64,000 bases of DNA, from positions 29,702-93,701 of the forward strand of contig CAMVHR010000005.1 in NCBI GenBank assembly GCA_947167345.1, given 5' to 3'. The stretch is from an uncultured Treponema sp. Lineage in GTDB: Bacteria; Spirochaetota; Spirochaetia; Treponematales; Treponemataceae. Each line of letters begins with the position of its first letter. The first letter of the stretch is position 1. The notes beneath the pieces are model-generated. The model worked only from the letters and a program-made list of their open reading frames with translations, was not told the DNA's origin and did not search any database. This document shows, piece by piece, positions 15,991-26,930 of this stretch. The translations under genes and the position numbers were made by a program.

Positions 15991-17784
15991 TTAGAACGTA
16001 AAACTCATGCCAATAGTAAAATAATTGTTTACAACATCATAAAGATTGGCTTTCCAAATATCTTTAAAGTGACGTACAAGCTCTGCCTGAGTATAAGTTG
16101 AACTGCCGAGTGTAAATGTACCATCACCGTTATCTGTAAGTTTAGAACCTTGTCCCGGGTACATGTTTGCATCAACACCTTTATTGCGTATGTATTCAAA
16201 TGTGTATCCCATATTTAAAGACAAAAGCCCCATCTTAAATTTAGGGAATGTATATTCTGCAGAAAGTCCAGCCTTAATGACATACATCTTCGTGTCCTGA
16301 TTAAGAAAATTCAACTGCTCCCATGCAGTTTTTACATGTTCTCCGTCAGAGCCACCGGCATACATTGAATGAGTATGAATAGTGCCGTCCGTCGCATAAG
16401 TTCCCGGAGATGCAAGAAGATAGCGTATAGCCTCGCTGTCAGAATCGCTTTCAACAATATTCGCATGACGCATAAAGCTTGTTTCAAAATTCAACTTAAA
16501 GTTTTTTACAGGCCTAAAGCGTATGTTGAATGAAAAAATGTCACTGTTAGGTTCATACGGTGAACCGATATGAACACCGTTGTTTGTATAATTCTGATAA
16601 TTATATATGCCACTGCTTATGCTTCCCGTATTAGGTCCGTCATATTCCCAATGAGAATATGTATAAGGAGTAATTGCAGTATAGTTAAAATTTACAAGGG
16701 AACAGAATGAGTTTGGTGCATAAAAAATTCCTGTCTTTAATGCAAACCTGTTCTTTCCGTCTGCATCAAGCTTGATAAGCTTGTCAACTTCTATGTCATC
16801 AACAAGGACGTCTGTCACCCATTCAAGGCTGTCAAAGGGCTTGATTTTAAATGTAAGGCCCATTTGAAGATTGTCTTTATTGCCTCCAATTCCTTGAGCC
16901 GCCATATATGGAACAGGCAGAAAATAAGACAAGTCAAACCTGTTGCCATATATTATGTTTTCATAATATGCAACAGAAAAATGCTTTGAAAATCTATATT
17001 CAAATGCATGAAATGCCATGAATTTATCAGGAGCAAGACCTGTTCCATCGTAGCTTGTAGTAGCTCCAATTGCAGAATACTGCTGAACATAAGACCATTT
17101 TTCTTTTAAAAACGAAATGGCCACATTCGCACTATGATAATCTGTTTCATTCAAGGCTATGCCGTCACCAAAAAAAGAACCGTAACCAGTCCTGTTAATG
17201 CCTGCCTGAACAAAAATATCGCGGTTACCTATGGCAACACCATTGTTTATGTCTATGTATGCATAAAAAGGCCCTGCATCTACAGCATCCTGACGGGCAT
17301 CATATCCAGAATTTATTGCATAAGGCAGAAATGTACCTTCATTTTCCTTGGTTCGTGCTGTAATGCCAAGCTTATAACCTATTGAAATTAAATCTTTATA
17401 TAAAAAAAAGTCTCCATTCAAATTTGGCGACAGTATGAACAGCTTTTCAAATTCCTTGTCACCATCAGTTTTTGAAAGATTTCCTACGGCTTTGCCCGAA
17501 ACATTTATATTCCATGCCTTTCCCGTAATTTTCTGCCAGTATTCAATTGCCGTCTTTACATCTTCTTCATTACCGCGTTTTATTACATTCTGAAGAATTT
17601 CCTGAATGTTATTAACCGGATATGGCCTCATCGGAGGCAAATCCCTTACAAGCCCCCGTATTTCCCATTCCTGTACAAGTTCATAAAAGTCGTCAGAGGG
17701 ATCAATGCTGATTTGAGCACAAACAGAGAATGTTATAGTAATGAACAGCACTATAGTGCAAAAAACTTTGTTAATACTTTTCAC
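15991..17784 (-). CDS. Outer-membrane beta-barrel, Wzi-like
   Basis: 597 aa with a signal peptide (cut near VCAQ) and a GTG start that overlaps the upstream gene by 14 nt. The mature N-terminus (DDFYELVQEWEIRGLVRD, then PPMRPYPVNNIQEILQ) resembles the short helical start of capsule-assembly protein Wzi, where a Pro-Tyr/Ser pair precedes a helix. The remainder alternates hydrophobic and polar residues and ends in a strand with terminal Phe (YFTIGMSFTF), the usual barrel signature. Wzi proteins bind surface polysaccharide. The family call is an inference from pattern; a general treponeme barrel is the alternative. Confidence 0.72.
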   Translation of the reverse strand: MKSINKVFCTIVLFITITFSVCAQISIDPSDDFYELVQEWEIRGLVRDLPPMRPYPVNNIQEILQNVIKRGNEEDVKTAIEYWQKITGKAWNINVSGKAVGNLSKTDGDKEFEKLFILSPNLNGDFFLYKDLISIGYKLGITARTKENEGTFLPYAINSGYDARQDAVDAGPFYAYIDINNGVAIGNRDIFVQAGINRTGYGSFFGDGIALNETDYHSANVAISFLKEKWSYVQQYSAIGATTSYDGTGLAPDKFMAFHAFEYRFSKHFSVAYYENIIYGNRFDLSYFLPVPYMAAQGIGGNKDNLQMGLTFKIKPFDSLEWVTDVLVDDIEVDKLIKLDADGKNRFALKTGIFYAPNSFCSLVNFNYTAITPYTYSHWEYDGPNTGSISSGIYNYQNYTNNGVHIGSPYEPNSDIFSFNIRFRPVKNFKLNFETSFMRHANIVESDSDSEAIRYLLASPGTYATDGTIHTHSMYAGGSDGEHVKTAWEQLNFLNQDTKMYVIKAGLSAEYTFPKFKMGLLSLNMGYTFEYIRNKGVDANMYPGQGSKLTDNGDGTFTLGSSTYTQAELVRHFKDIWKANLYDVVNNYFTIGMSFTF

Positions 17785-19474
17785 GATTAAACATCCTTGA
17801 CAGCTTCAGATTTACAGAAAGTGCAAATTCAACTCCCTGAACAAACTCGCCTTTTTTATTATCATGATTATATATGAATACATAAGCAGGCTGAACAGCA
17901 AAAGAAAGATAATCCAAAGGAGTTATAGTTCCCCTTACAGAAACCCTGTTCACATATTCAGTAGCTTTGCCTGATGGTGTAGAAAGCCCCTGTCTTCTTT
18001 TTGCTTCAGACTTTCCCTGTCTGTCAGAATCTGGATATGCCCAGTTATCAAGATTCGGATTGCCTGTAGAGGAACCGCCCCAGTTAAGGTTACTAGAAAA
18101 TACATTTGTTCCAGAAAGTCCTCCTTTTGCCATAATAAGGTATGCTGCTGAAAGAGACCATTTTCCAGGAACTTCATATCCTAAATTAAGCTCGGCAGCC
18201 ATGGTATCAGGTCCGAACGGACTTCCAAGCCACTCATAAAAAGGAGTCTGGTCGCCTACACTTTCGCTGTAAGTTCGTACAAGGCTCCAGTCTGGGCTTT
18301 CCTTGATGTACAGATAAGGCTGGGCATAATAACCTTCAAGCCAGCCATGAAAATAGCCGTTGCCGGCAGGAATGTAAGCTTCAACGCCCAACTGTCCACC
18401 GACGGCATTCGGAGTAGTATCATCAGGCCAATTGCTTTTTTCATAAGATGTCTGAAACTGATCCTGCACATACGTGCCATAAACACGAATGCCGCTTGTT
18501 ACAGCATAAGAGGCCTTTACTGCAAGATACGCACATGTATTGCTTTCGCTACTGCCGTATTCACGCCATGGAGCCATGCCATGATATATCGTCAGAGGAT
18601 TAAGATAGCGCAATTCAAGAGGTGCAAACACGAGCATTGATTCCTGAACAGACAAGGACAGCTTTTTAAACAACCTTACATCAAAACGATGTGTGTACAT
18701 ATATTTGTCAATATTAAACTGCGTTACATTCATGTTGTAACGCACGTTGGGATTGAAAATCTCAAAATTAGCATAGCTTGCACCAGTAAAGTACTCGCTC
18801 ATAATGATGCTGCCGTTTAGACTGCGGCCAACATTTTGCGCACCCATGCCAAGCTGAAAATTAATGCCAGTCTTATCTGTAAAATTATATCCCGTACTAA
18901 GATATCCAGTATCAGGAAAATTAACGTCAATCTGGTCAGCTGCAACAGGCACATTGAAATAGTTGTCGTTATGAAGCATCTGGCTCTTATTCTGGCTCAG
19001 GCGCAAATCCATTCCCATTGCTATGTAATCAGATGCAGAGAATGTCACAGGCACGAAAACAAGAGGATTCCTTAAATACCTGTCATACTGCCATGGAATG
19101 TCATCATTTTTTTTGTAATATCCTTCTGCGTTTATTTCAGGTTCTGCAGAAGCCCGTATTACATCAGAGCCAACAGAAAAGTTTTCTTCTTCAAAATAAT
19201 CCAGAATACGCCTGTACTGGGCTTTTCCGGCAATGCTTAAAGACTCATAGTTAATTTCCTCAAGATATATTCTGAGTTCATTTATTGTAAGCGGTGACTG
19301 ATCAGAAAAATCTACGCGTCCTGTTTCTATGGCAATTGCAGCAAAGGCATCATAAATCCAGCTACCAGACTTTACAAGTTCCTGAGCACTCCTTCCAGAA
19401 GCATAAAGAGGCATCATACAAACAGCCAAGGCAAAGAAAAAGCCAGATATAATACGTATTCCTATCTTATTCAC
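17771..19474 (-). CDS. Outer-membrane beta-barrel, Wzi-like, paralogous in layout to its neighbour
   Basis: 567 aa, GTG start with GAGGAAATAAA before it. The signal peptide is cut near YASG. The mature start (SGSWIYDAFAAIAIETGRV, then SPLTINELRIYLEEI) has the Wzi-family pattern of Trp-Ile/Val-Tyr, short helix and Pro-Leu-Thr-x-x-Glu. Long barrel-like strands follow, with many Tyr, Asn and Gly. It starts 1 nt after the glycosyltransferase stop and overlaps the next barrel gene, so the three are surely cotranscribed. It probably sits in the outer membrane and handles a surface glycan. Confidence 0.72.
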   Translation of the reverse strand: MNKIGIRIISGFFFALAVCMMPLYASGRSAQELVKSGSWIYDAFAAIAIETGRVDFSDQSPLTINELRIYLEEINYESLSIAGKAQYRRILDYFEEENFSVGSDVIRASAEPEINAEGYYKKNDDIPWQYDRYLRNPLVFVPVTFSASDYIAMGMDLRLSQNKSQMLHNDNYFNVPVAADQIDVNFPDTGYLSTGYNFTDKTGINFQLGMGAQNVGRSLNGSIIMSEYFTGASYANFEIFNPNVRYNMNVTQFNIDKYMYTHRFDVRLFKKLSLSVQESMLVFAPLELRYLNPLTIYHGMAPWREYGSSESNTCAYLAVKASYAVTSGIRVYGTYVQDQFQTSYEKSNWPDDTTPNAVGGQLGVEAYIPAGNGYFHGWLEGYYAQPYLYIKESPDWSLVRTYSESVGDQTPFYEWLGSPFGPDTMAAELNLGYEVPGKWSLSAAYLIMAKGGLSGTNVFSSNLNWGGSSTGNPNLDNWAYPDSDRQGKSEAKRRQGLSTPSGKATEYVNRVSVRGTITPLDYLSFAVQPAYVFIYNHDNKKGEFVQGVEFALSVNLKLSRMFNREKY

Positions 19475-19475
19475 T

Positions 19476-20714
19476 TTATTTCCTCTTTAATTTTCTTGAG
19501 TCAATTCCTTTCTGATACAACTCTACAAGCTTAGGAGTAAGGGTATTCATTGACCACTGCTTGCCCCACTCAAGAGCCTCTGCACTTTTAGTTTTATATA
19601 ATTTCGAATCTGAAAGCAAATCTATTACACGGTCAGAAAACTCTGTCACATCATTTTTAACCATAAAGCCGCCGTTATCGCCTTGCATTACATCAAGAGT
19701 TCCCATTTCCCCAATGGCAACAACAGGAAGCCCCGAAAGCATGGCTTCTATTGTAACAAGTCCCTGAGTTTCCGTAACGCTCGGGAAAACAAACACCTTT
19801 GAAAGATGATAAAAATAAGCAAGTTCCGTACGGCTCCTGTATCCAGTAAAACAAATGTTCCACGACTGAGGCAACTTCTTTGCCTTTTCTTTTAACGGTT
19901 CTAGCTCTGGTCCTCCCCCGACAAACAGGAGTGCAGTATCTTCAACTTTAGAACGAACACATGAAAAAACATCAAAAAGAAAATCAAGATTCTTCTCTTT
20001 TACAATGCGTCCGACATAAAGAAGAATCTTCTTATTGCGCAATACAGGAAATATCTTAAAAATTTGCTTGGTAAACGAAACATTTTTAGATTTGTCAATC
20101 GTAACAATCTCATCAGGAATTCCCGTCGGAAGAATGTCAGCATCCCTGTCAATACCATATTCTTTGATGACGCCAGCAATTCTTTCTGTCGGACAGATAA
20201 TTTCATTCGCACGTTTCAAATAAAACTTTACAAGCTCCCGTCCGACAGCTTTTGAAGTAAATGCCGGCAGCATGTGAATATAATTATAAAGATAATCTTC
20301 CCACAGGGTATGGAATGTAAAAACCATTGCTATATGCCTATGCCGTGCATAAGTAACACCAAACCATCCCATTAGGAATTCAGAATTTATATGAACAACA
20401 TCAGGCTCAAAATGATCAACTTCTTTTTTTATAGTATGCCACTGAGTAATTCGTGCGGCCCGATCTTCTTTAGAAAACAATATATGATCTGCAGGAATTC
20501 TCAGAACCTGAACATTCGGGAGATTTTTAGACTTATTATCGTAGAAATAGCTTTTAAAAATCCTTTTACGGAGACCTTTACGCTTTGTATAGTCGCAGCA
20601 GACAATAATTACTTTATGATTACGCTTTGCAAGTTCATCCGCATAAGATTTTACAGACACTGCAACTCCGTTAACCCTCGGATAGTATGCATCTGTAAAC
20701 ATTGCAATATTCAT
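19476..20714 (-). CDS. Glycosyltransferase family 4 (glycolipid type)
   Basis: 412 aa with GT-B layout. The N-terminus MNIAMFTDAYYPRVNGVAVS and HINSEFLMGWFG match the acceptor domain of GT4 enzymes that glycosylate diacylglycerol or phosphatidylinositol. The C-terminal nucleotide-sugar domain has LLYVGRIVKEKNLDFL, FVGGGPE and the EX7E region FPSVTETQGLVTIEAMLSG. No membrane segment is seen; such enzymes bind the membrane peripherally. It heads a run with two Wzi-like barrels, so its product is likely a glycolipid or surface glycan. The ATG has no Shine-Dalgarno and a promoter ends 7 nt upstream. Confidence 0.9.
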   Translation of the reverse strand: MNIAMFTDAYYPRVNGVAVSVKSYADELAKRNHKVIIVCCDYTKRKGLRKRIFKSYFYDNKSKNLPNVQVLRIPADHILFSKEDRAARITQWHTIKKEVDHFEPDVVHINSEFLMGWFGVTYARHRHIAMVFTFHTLWEDYLYNYIHMLPAFTSKAVGRELVKFYLKRANEIICPTERIAGVIKEYGIDRDADILPTGIPDEIVTIDKSKNVSFTKQIFKIFPVLRNKKILLYVGRIVKEKNLDFLFDVFSCVRSKVEDTALLFVGGGPELEPLKEKAKKLPQSWNICFTGYRSRTELAYFYHLSKVFVFPSVTETQGLVTIEAMLSGLPVVAIGEMGTLDVMQGDNGGFMVKNDVTEFSDRVIDLLSDSKLYKTKSAEALEWGKQWSMNTLTPKLVELYQKGIDSRKLKRK

Positions 20715-20721
20715 ATTCTTT

Positions 20722-20750
20722 ATTGTACCTTATTGCGAAACAAGGTTCAA
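20722..20750 (-). promoter_or_regulatory. Promoter of the glycosyltransferase gene, abutting the start codon
   Basis: On the minus strand TTGAAC (20750-20745), a 17-nt spacer and TACAAT (20727-20722). Only 7 nt separate the -10 element from the ATG at 20714, predicting a leaderless or nearly leaderless mRNA. Confidence 0.6.
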
Positions 20751-20779
20751 GTGGAATTCAAATTCTAAATCAATGCAGG

Positions 20780-23700
20780 CTATGGATTAAGCTGATATTC
20801 CCCATATTCATCAACAACCTTGGTACGTATGCCTGTCATAGGTTTCCATGTTATGGCAAAAGAAAAATATGGTTCATAGCTGTAATAAGGCTTAGAAGAA
20901 CCGTCATTAATGAGTCTTGGCTGGAAAATAAAGCTTGAAGTCAAATCCCAGTCACACAAATTATGATTTATGTCAATCTTCAGTTTTTTAAGTTTAAATC
21001 CTGATTTCTTGCGAGTCTTAAGTGATGTATCCCAAAATGCAAAGGAATCTATCAAATCCTGGACTATATTAGTTTCTCCGCCAACAATATCGCCATAAGT
21101 AGTCGCTCCCTGTATGTAACGGAAAATGACAGAATTTCTAGATTCTGAGCTGAATTTTATATCAAGAAATTCATTTATCCTGAATGTTACGGACGGAATA
21201 AAAACCATATAGCTTTCTGTAGGCTTAATGAAATCATATACCAGACTTGTATTCAGCCCAGGAGAAAAACTTATTCTGTTCTTCCAATAATGGAATTTCT
21301 TTTCTGAAATATATGAAAGGCTCAATGTATATGGCTGAAAATACTGATTTTTTTGAGAAACCCAACCATTCATTTCGTCATAATCATATCCGTATGTATG
21401 ATGCATGATATAGGCTAGCTGAAAGCCTTTAAAAGTAGCAGACAGTTTTAATGAATCCGCATAATCTTTTTCAAGATTATAGTTAAAGGATTCTGTCAAA
21501 GTCATGCCTGTTTCCGTAAACACACTGGCAGACTGCTGCAGAGGCTTATCGGTCCAAGTTTCCCGGTCTTCATCAAGCCGAACACCGGTAGAAAAATTCA
21601 ATTTTGCAAATGGAAAAACAAAAGCAAGCCTTGCATCACGCTCATCGTTCAAAGGCGGTAGAGAAGCAGACAGAGTAACAGTCTGAGAATAATTCTTGCC
21701 TTCTGTGGCGGCAAGATAGCCTGTTATAGTATTTTCTGTAAAGCTTTCCCTGTCTGACAAATCTCCTGGCAGATATTCCCATTCAGGATTATCAGCATCC
21801 CCTATGAATTTTGTACGGATTAGCCTTACCTTTGTGCTCCAGTCAATCCCTGTGTCCTTAAATAAAGAATCAAAAACAAACGGTCTGAATGAGACTAGAT
21901 TTGATTCTGTCAAATCAAGCTTTTTATGCTCATAGTCAGATTCGAGTACAGAATCTTTAGAAGCCTTTGTTGTATATCCGTCGAGACTAGGGTGTTTCTG
22001 ATAAGAAGGATCAAATGTAAGGTTATTAGTCATGCTAATAAACTTATTTCTATACGACACATTGCTTATAAGCGAAACAGGCGATTTTACTATGTAGTAT
22101 GAAGAATACATGTCTGACCAGCGAAAGTCCGTTCCCTGCTCAAATTGAGAAGAATTATACGTAAACTGAGAGACATAGCTAGGTTTTATCGCATATCCAA
22201 GCGAATAATGAATTCCTTCTATTGAAGTAACAGCAGGAAGACTTGCACCATTTAAATCCGGCAAGTCTTTTGCTTCAAACAGAGAATCAAATTCTTTCTT
22301 ATCATCCGCTTCGTAAGAATCCTCATCAAAAACAAATTCTGGTGTTTTTTCAGGTTTTGAACGGAATTCATAAAACGTTCCGCCTATTTCCATTGAGAAT
22401 TCAAATGGCGTCACCTGAGACGGATAAAAGAACATGCGTTCAGGACTGTAAAGCTGCCAGTCATAAGATTCTTCCGTAAAGTCTTTGTCAGTACGCTTTT
22501 TTGAATCGAAAATGACAGAAGAAGAGACCTTGCTTATGTCCAGTTTATTTACAACAGACTGTGATTCTGTTTTTACCGGTACTGAATAGGAACCTTCTGC
22601 TTTCCATGTATATGAAGTAACTTTTTTTTCGCTGTCATCAGTATTTTTTTGCTCATCCGTAATTTCGCTGCTAGAAGTAAGGAATCCAATCCAGTCCATA
22701 GTTTCTTTTCTATTACCAAAGTCTGTAATAAAATATGGATCAGAATACAAAGGCAAATCAAGCTGAAAGCGGAAAGGTTCTTTTACTGTCATTGTAAAAT
22801 TACCTGCAAAGCGGAACGGGAAAGAATTGCCAAGAAAATTTGAGCGGTCATAAAAGATCTTATTCAAATAAGAATATCTGCTGAAGGAGTTTTGCTTATA
22901 AAATACAGTATTGCTAAATCCTAAATCAAAAAATCCAGCTATCTTTGAAATGTATTTGTTCGGAGAAAATGACCCATCTATTCCAACAAGGCCTCCGAAA
23001 AGAGAATAAGCATCCGCAGTCAGTTTTAAATAATCATCTGTACTGCCGGTAAAATCTTCGTCCAGATTATGAAGGACAATACCTTCCCTACGCTGCTTTT
23101 TTAATGTTGTAGGATGTGCAAAACTAAAAGATATTTCATCATCATCATCATCTTTAGAAGAGTCTTCTTCCAAAGGCTTTCTGCCATAAAGATACGTTGT
23201 AGTCTGAAAGAACCACCCCTTGCGGTTATCATATCCAATGACAGGATTGAAAATAAGCTCATCCTTCGGATAATAAAAAGCAGGAAGATACAAAACAGGA
23301 ACATTGCCTACATATAAAGCTGCATTTAAAAAGGCAAATTCTCCGCCTGCAAGCATCCACATTTTAGTAGCACGTATTTTCCAATGAGGATTTTCTTCCT
23401 TACAGAATGTAACGGTAGCATTCTTAAAAGCCATTGCTCCGCTGGCAGTCTTTCCTGTAAGTTTTGAAGTTACTACAATTGTAGATGATGCCGTTACTTT
23501 TCCACTTTCAATCCGAACTATACGTGAATTATCAAAAACTCCTTCCATCGTGCTGGTATTCAAAAGAAGAGTCTTTGCAGTCATATTCTGTTTTACATTA
23601 CCATCCTTGTCCTTTTGAACAAGACGCACATTACCCTCTGCAAAGAGCATGTTTGTTTTTCTGTTATAGCGTACAGTACTTGCAGTAATGTCCGTATCGG

Positions 23701-23905
23701 AATTTGAATCAGATACTGTCATTGAAACATTGCCTGTCATGACAATAAGCTCATCCCCAGTATCATCTTCTTTCTGATACTCAGTCCTACGGGCATTATT
23801 AATTGTAATGACAGTCCCTGCTTCAGATTCCTGTGCAGAACAGAATAGTGAGAAAACTGATAATATACATAAAAAGGCAAAAAACCTTTTTAATTTACGG
23901 AGCAA
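20780..23905 (-). CDS. lptD: LptD/OstA-like outer-membrane assembly protein
   Basis: 1041 aa with a signal peptide (cut near FCSA). The N-terminal third is an OstA-type beta-jellyroll (ELIVMTGNVSMTVSDS, then MLFAEGNVRLVQKDKDG and TMEGVFDNSRI). The plug-proximal segment NVPVLYLPAFYYPKDE is the hallmark of LptD. The rest is a large barrel. LptD inserts LPS in most diderms, yet Treponema has no standard LPS, so the cargo is probably another glycolipid. The TTG start has AAGGA before it and overlaps the end of uvrA by 11 nt. I recall uvrA and the LptD homologue also being neighbours in T. pallidum (TP0514-TP0515). Confidence 0.88.
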   Translation of the reverse strand: MLRKLKRFFAFLCILSVFSLFCSAQESEAGTVITINNARRTEYQKEDDTGDELIVMTGNVSMTVSDSNSDTDITASTVRYNRKTNMLFAEGNVRLVQKDKDGNVKQNMTAKTLLLNTSTMEGVFDNSRIVRIESGKVTASSTIVVTSKLTGKTASGAMAFKNATVTFCKEENPHWKIRATKMWMLAGGEFAFLNAALYVGNVPVLYLPAFYYPKDELIFNPVIGYDNRKGWFFQTTTYLYGRKPLEEDSSKDDDDDEISFSFAHPTTLKKQRREGIVLHNLDEDFTGSTDDYLKLTADAYSLFGGLVGIDGSFSPNKYISKIAGFFDLGFSNTVFYKQNSFSRYSYLNKIFYDRSNFLGNSFPFRFAGNFTMTVKEPFRFQLDLPLYSDPYFITDFGNRKETMDWIGFLTSSSEITDEQKNTDDSEKKVTSYTWKAEGSYSVPVKTESQSVVNKLDISKVSSSVIFDSKKRTDKDFTEESYDWQLYSPERMFFYPSQVTPFEFSMEIGGTFYEFRSKPEKTPEFVFDEDSYEADDKKEFDSLFEAKDLPDLNGASLPAVTSIEGIHYSLGYAIKPSYVSQFTYNSSQFEQGTDFRWSDMYSSYYIVKSPVSLISNVSYRNKFISMTNNLTFDPSYQKHPSLDGYTTKASKDSVLESDYEHKKLDLTESNLVSFRPFVFDSLFKDTGIDWSTKVRLIRTKFIGDADNPEWEYLPGDLSDRESFTENTITGYLAATEGKNYSQTVTLSASLPPLNDERDARLAFVFPFAKLNFSTGVRLDEDRETWTDKPLQQSASVFTETGMTLTESFNYNLEKDYADSLKLSATFKGFQLAYIMHHTYGYDYDEMNGWVSQKNQYFQPYTLSLSYISEKKFHYWKNRISFSPGLNTSLVYDFIKPTESYMVFIPSVTFRINEFLDIKFSSESRNSVIFRYIQGATTYGDIVGGETNIVQDLIDSFAFWDTSLKTRKKSGFKLKKLKIDINHNLCDWDLTSSFIFQPRLINDGSSKPYYSYEPYFSFAITWKPMTGIRTKVVDEYGEYQLNP

Positions 23906-26852
23906 TATTCCTTATCCTTTCTCTTTCAAGCAGTTCCCCCACATATTTACCAGTATAGCTTCCCTGGACCTTTGCGACTTCCTCAGGCGTTCCCGTCGCA
24001 ATAATCCTTCCGCCATTTCCACCACCCTCTGGTCCTAAGTCTATTATATAATCAGCCTGGCAGATTACGTCAAGGTTATGTTCAATCATGACAACAGAAT
24101 TTCCCTTGTCAACCAGCTTCTGAATAACGTCCATAAGCTGTTTTATGTCTACAAAATGAAGTCCCGTAGTCGGCTCATCCAATATATACAGAGTTTTTCC
24201 TGTTGACGGTCTTGAAAGCTCTGAGGCAAGCTTTACACGCTGAGCTTCACCACCGCTTAAAGTAAGAGCATTCTGACCGAGCTGCAAATAGCCCAAACCA
24301 ACGCTCTTAAGAGTTTCCATCTTTCGGGCAATATGAGGAATGCCTTCAAAGAACTCGCAGGCATCTTCTACAGTCATATTAAGAACATCAGAAATAGACT
24401 TGCCTTTGTACAAAACATCAAGAGTTTCCTGATTAAAGCGCTTTCCGTGACATACATCGCACTGAATGAATACATCAGGCAGGAAGTTCATTTCTATTGT
24501 AATCGTTCCTGCTCCCTCACAGTTTTCACAACGACCACCCTTCACATTGAACGAAAAGCGTCCTGCCTTATAACCTCGAGCCTTTGCATCAGGCAGAGTT
24601 GCAAAAAGTTCACGAATTTTGTCGAACACGCCAATATATGTAACAGGATTGCTACGAGGAGTTCTTCCTATAGGGCTTTGGTCTATGTTTATTACCTTGT
24701 CTATGTTTTCAATGCCACTTATGCTCTTGTACTTTCCAGCAGGATAGTCAGTCTTCATAAGGGCATTGCTTATTACAGGATAGAACACATCATTTAAAAG
24801 AGTAGACTTTCCACTACCGGAAACACCAGTTATGCATGTAAATGTTCCAAGAGGAATTTCAATAGATATATTTTTCAGGTTATGCTCTGAAACTCCAGTA
24901 AGTTTTATAACATTTCCATTGCCTTTACGTCTTTCCGCAGGAATAGGCATACGGATTTTTCCAGCAAGATACTGTCCTGTAATGCTATCAGGAACTTCCA
25001 TTACCTGCTTTGGTGTTCCAGAAGCCATAATGTTTCCGCCATGAACTCCAGCTCCTGGTCCTATATCTACAAGCCAGTCGGCAGTATTAAGAGTCTGCTC
25101 GTCATGCTCTACAACAATAACCGAGTTGCCAAGATTTCTAAGATAAAGCAGAGAATCTATAAGACGTTGATTATCCCTCTGGTGCAATCCTATGGAAGGC
25201 TCGTCCAATACGTACATAACGCCTGTAAGGGCACTTCCAATCTGCGTAGAAAGACGGATTCTCTGAGCTTCACCACCGCTCAAAGTAGCGGCAGAACGCT
25301 CCAGCGTAAGATATTCAAGTCCTACATTCTTTAAGAACTGCAGTCTAGATTTTATTTCTTTTAAAACCTGTGCGACAATCTTGCGTTCGGTCTCGGTAAA
25401 TTTAATATTCTCAAAGAAATCTATGGTCTGCAAAACAGAAAGCTCTGTTAAATCCCAAATGTTCTTTCCACCAACAGTAACGCCAAGAGCTTCTTTCTTA
25501 AGCCTTTTTCCCTTACAGCTTGAACAGCGGCAATGAGACATATATTTTTCTTCCATTCTGGCACGTTGAGAATCCCCCCATGCCTCGGAATATCGTCTTC
25601 GCATATCTGCAAGAACACCCAGCCAAGGTCTCTTGTATTCGCTGTAGCCTTCACCACTCTGTTTTTCGTAAGTCCAGTTAAGGATTTTATCGGGATCACC
25701 GTTCCACAGGTAGTCAAACTGCTTTTTTGTAAGTTTATTCAATGGAGTATCGAGTGAAAAGCCGCCTTCTTCCGCAATGGCACTGAACATGGCTGCATTC
25801 CATGCACTGTCAGGATTGTAGAATGTAATTGCACCTTCGTTAAAAGAAAGAGACTTGTCTGGAACGATAAGGCTTTCATCCCATTCCATCTTTTCACCAA
25901 GGCCTGTACATTCAGGACAGGCTCCAAACGGATTATTAAAAGAAAAAAGACGTGGCTGAAGCTCTGGAATTGATATTCCGCAGTCAGGGCAAGCATTTTT
26001 CTGCGAAAAGAACACTTCCTGCTCTATAAAGTCAGAGTCACGGTCATAAGGGGTTCCCTTGGCATCAAGAGCTTCGGTAACTTCTCTGTAGGATTCATCA
26101 GTCTTATTAACACGCCGCAATACAGAAAGCACTCCATTGGAACTTTTAAGTGCCGTCTCAACAGAATCAGCTAGTCTTTTGCGGATGTCTTCCTTTAAAA
26201 CAATGCGGTCTACAACAATCTCTATGGTATGCTTCTTCTGCTTATCAAGTTTTATTGCATCTTCAAGCTGAACCATGAGCCCATCTATTCTTGCACGTAC
26301 AAACCCAGCTTTTTTTGCATCATCAAGAACTTTTTGATGTTCACCCTTCTTTCCTTTTATGACAGGTGCAAGAAGGGTAAGTTTTGTACCTGAATTCCAT
26401 GAAAGAATTGTATCTATAATTTGGTCTACAGACTGCTCCCTAATCTCCCTGCCACACTGAGGGCAGTGAGCCACACCTATCCGAGCATACAAAAGGCGAT
26501 AATAATCATATATTTCAGTGACTGTACCAACTGTGGAACGAGGATTTTTGTGAGTTGTCTTCTGCTCAATCGAAATAGCAGGAGAAAGTCCTGTAATAAG
26601 GTCAACGTCAGGTTTGTCCATTCTGCCTAAAAACTGGCGTGCATAAGATGAAAGGCTTTCCATATAGCGGCGCTGACCTTCTGCAAACAACGTATCAAAA
26701 GCAAGGGAAGACTTTCCGCTTCCTGAAAGTCCACTTATAACAACCAGCTTGTTTCTAGGAATTTCTACGCTTATGTTCTTAAGATTATGCTCTCTGGCAC
26801 CCTGAATTACAATCTTTTCCCCATCGGGACTGTTTATTGCGTTTACACTCAC
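23895..26852 (-). CDS. uvrA: Excinuclease ABC subunit A
   Basis: 985 aa. Two ABC ATPase modules are seen, with Walker [10 protein letters not shown] and GVSGSGKST, signature sequences [11 protein letters not shown] and [11 protein letters not shown], and Walker [10 protein letters not shown] and LDEPTTGLH. Zinc cysteines lie at CPQC, CPDC/CPEC and CENC/CDVC. UvrA finds bulky DNA damage and loads UvrB. The start is GTG without a Shine-Dalgarno; no better start lies nearby. A promoter lies at 26901-26930. No SOS-type operator is seen. Confidence 0.97.
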   Translation of the reverse strand: MSVNAINSPDGEKIVIQGAREHNLKNISVEIPRNKLVVISGLSGSGKSSLAFDTLFAEGQRRYMESLSSYARQFLGRMDKPDVDLITGLSPAISIEQKTTHKNPRSTVGTVTEIYDYYRLLYARIGVAHCPQCGREIREQSVDQIIDTILSWNSGTKLTLLAPVIKGKKGEHQKVLDDAKKAGFVRARIDGLMVQLEDAIKLDKQKKHTIEIVVDRIVLKEDIRKRLADSVETALKSSNGVLSVLRRVNKTDESYREVTEALDAKGTPYDRDSDFIEQEVFFSQKNACPDCGISIPELQPRLFSFNNPFGACPECTGLGEKMEWDESLIVPDKSLSFNEGAITFYNPDSAWNAAMFSAIAEEGGFSLDTPLNKLTKKQFDYLWNGDPDKILNWTYEKQSGEGYSEYKRPWLGVLADMRRRYSEAWGDSQRARMEEKYMSHCRCSSCKGKRLKKEALGVTVGGKNIWDLTELSVLQTIDFFENIKFTETERKIVAQVLKEIKSRLQFLKNVGLEYLTLERSAATLSGGEAQRIRLSTQIGSALTGVMYVLDEPSIGLHQRDNQRLIDSLLYLRNLGNSVIVVEHDEQTLNTADWLVDIGPGAGVHGGNIMASGTPKQVMEVPDSITGQYLAGKIRMPIPAERRKGNGNVIKLTGVSEHNLKNISIEIPLGTFTCITGVSGSGKSTLLNDVFYPVISNALMKTDYPAGKYKSISGIENIDKVINIDQSPIGRTPRSNPVTYIGVFDKIRELFATLPDAKARGYKAGRFSFNVKGGRCENCEGAGTITIEMNFLPDVFIQCDVCHGKRFNQETLDVLYKGKSISDVLNMTVEDACEFFEGIPHIARKMETLKSVGLGYLQLGQNALTLSGGEAQRVKLASELSRPSTGKTLYILDEPTTGLHFVDIKQLMDVIQKLVDKGNSVVMIEHNLDVICQADYIIDLGPEGGGNGGRIIATGTPEEVAKVQGSYTGKYVGELLERERIRNIAP

Positions 26853-26900
26853 AAAAATTTATAGTAACGCAAAAGAAAGGTTTTCACAAGTAGGATATTT

Positions 26901-26930
26901 CTTATAGTCTGCAACAAGAAAATATGTCAA
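26901..26930 (-). promoter_or_regulatory. Promoter of uvrA-lptD
   Basis: The minus strand has TTGACA (26930-26925), an 18-nt spacer and TATAAG (26906-26901). The -35 box overlaps the last codon and stop of the arsR-type gene, so uvrA is transcribed independently of it. Confidence 0.65.

Noticed and set aside
26853..26926. SOS box before uvrA
   Set aside because: No LexA-type palindrome is seen; only a normal promoter is visible.
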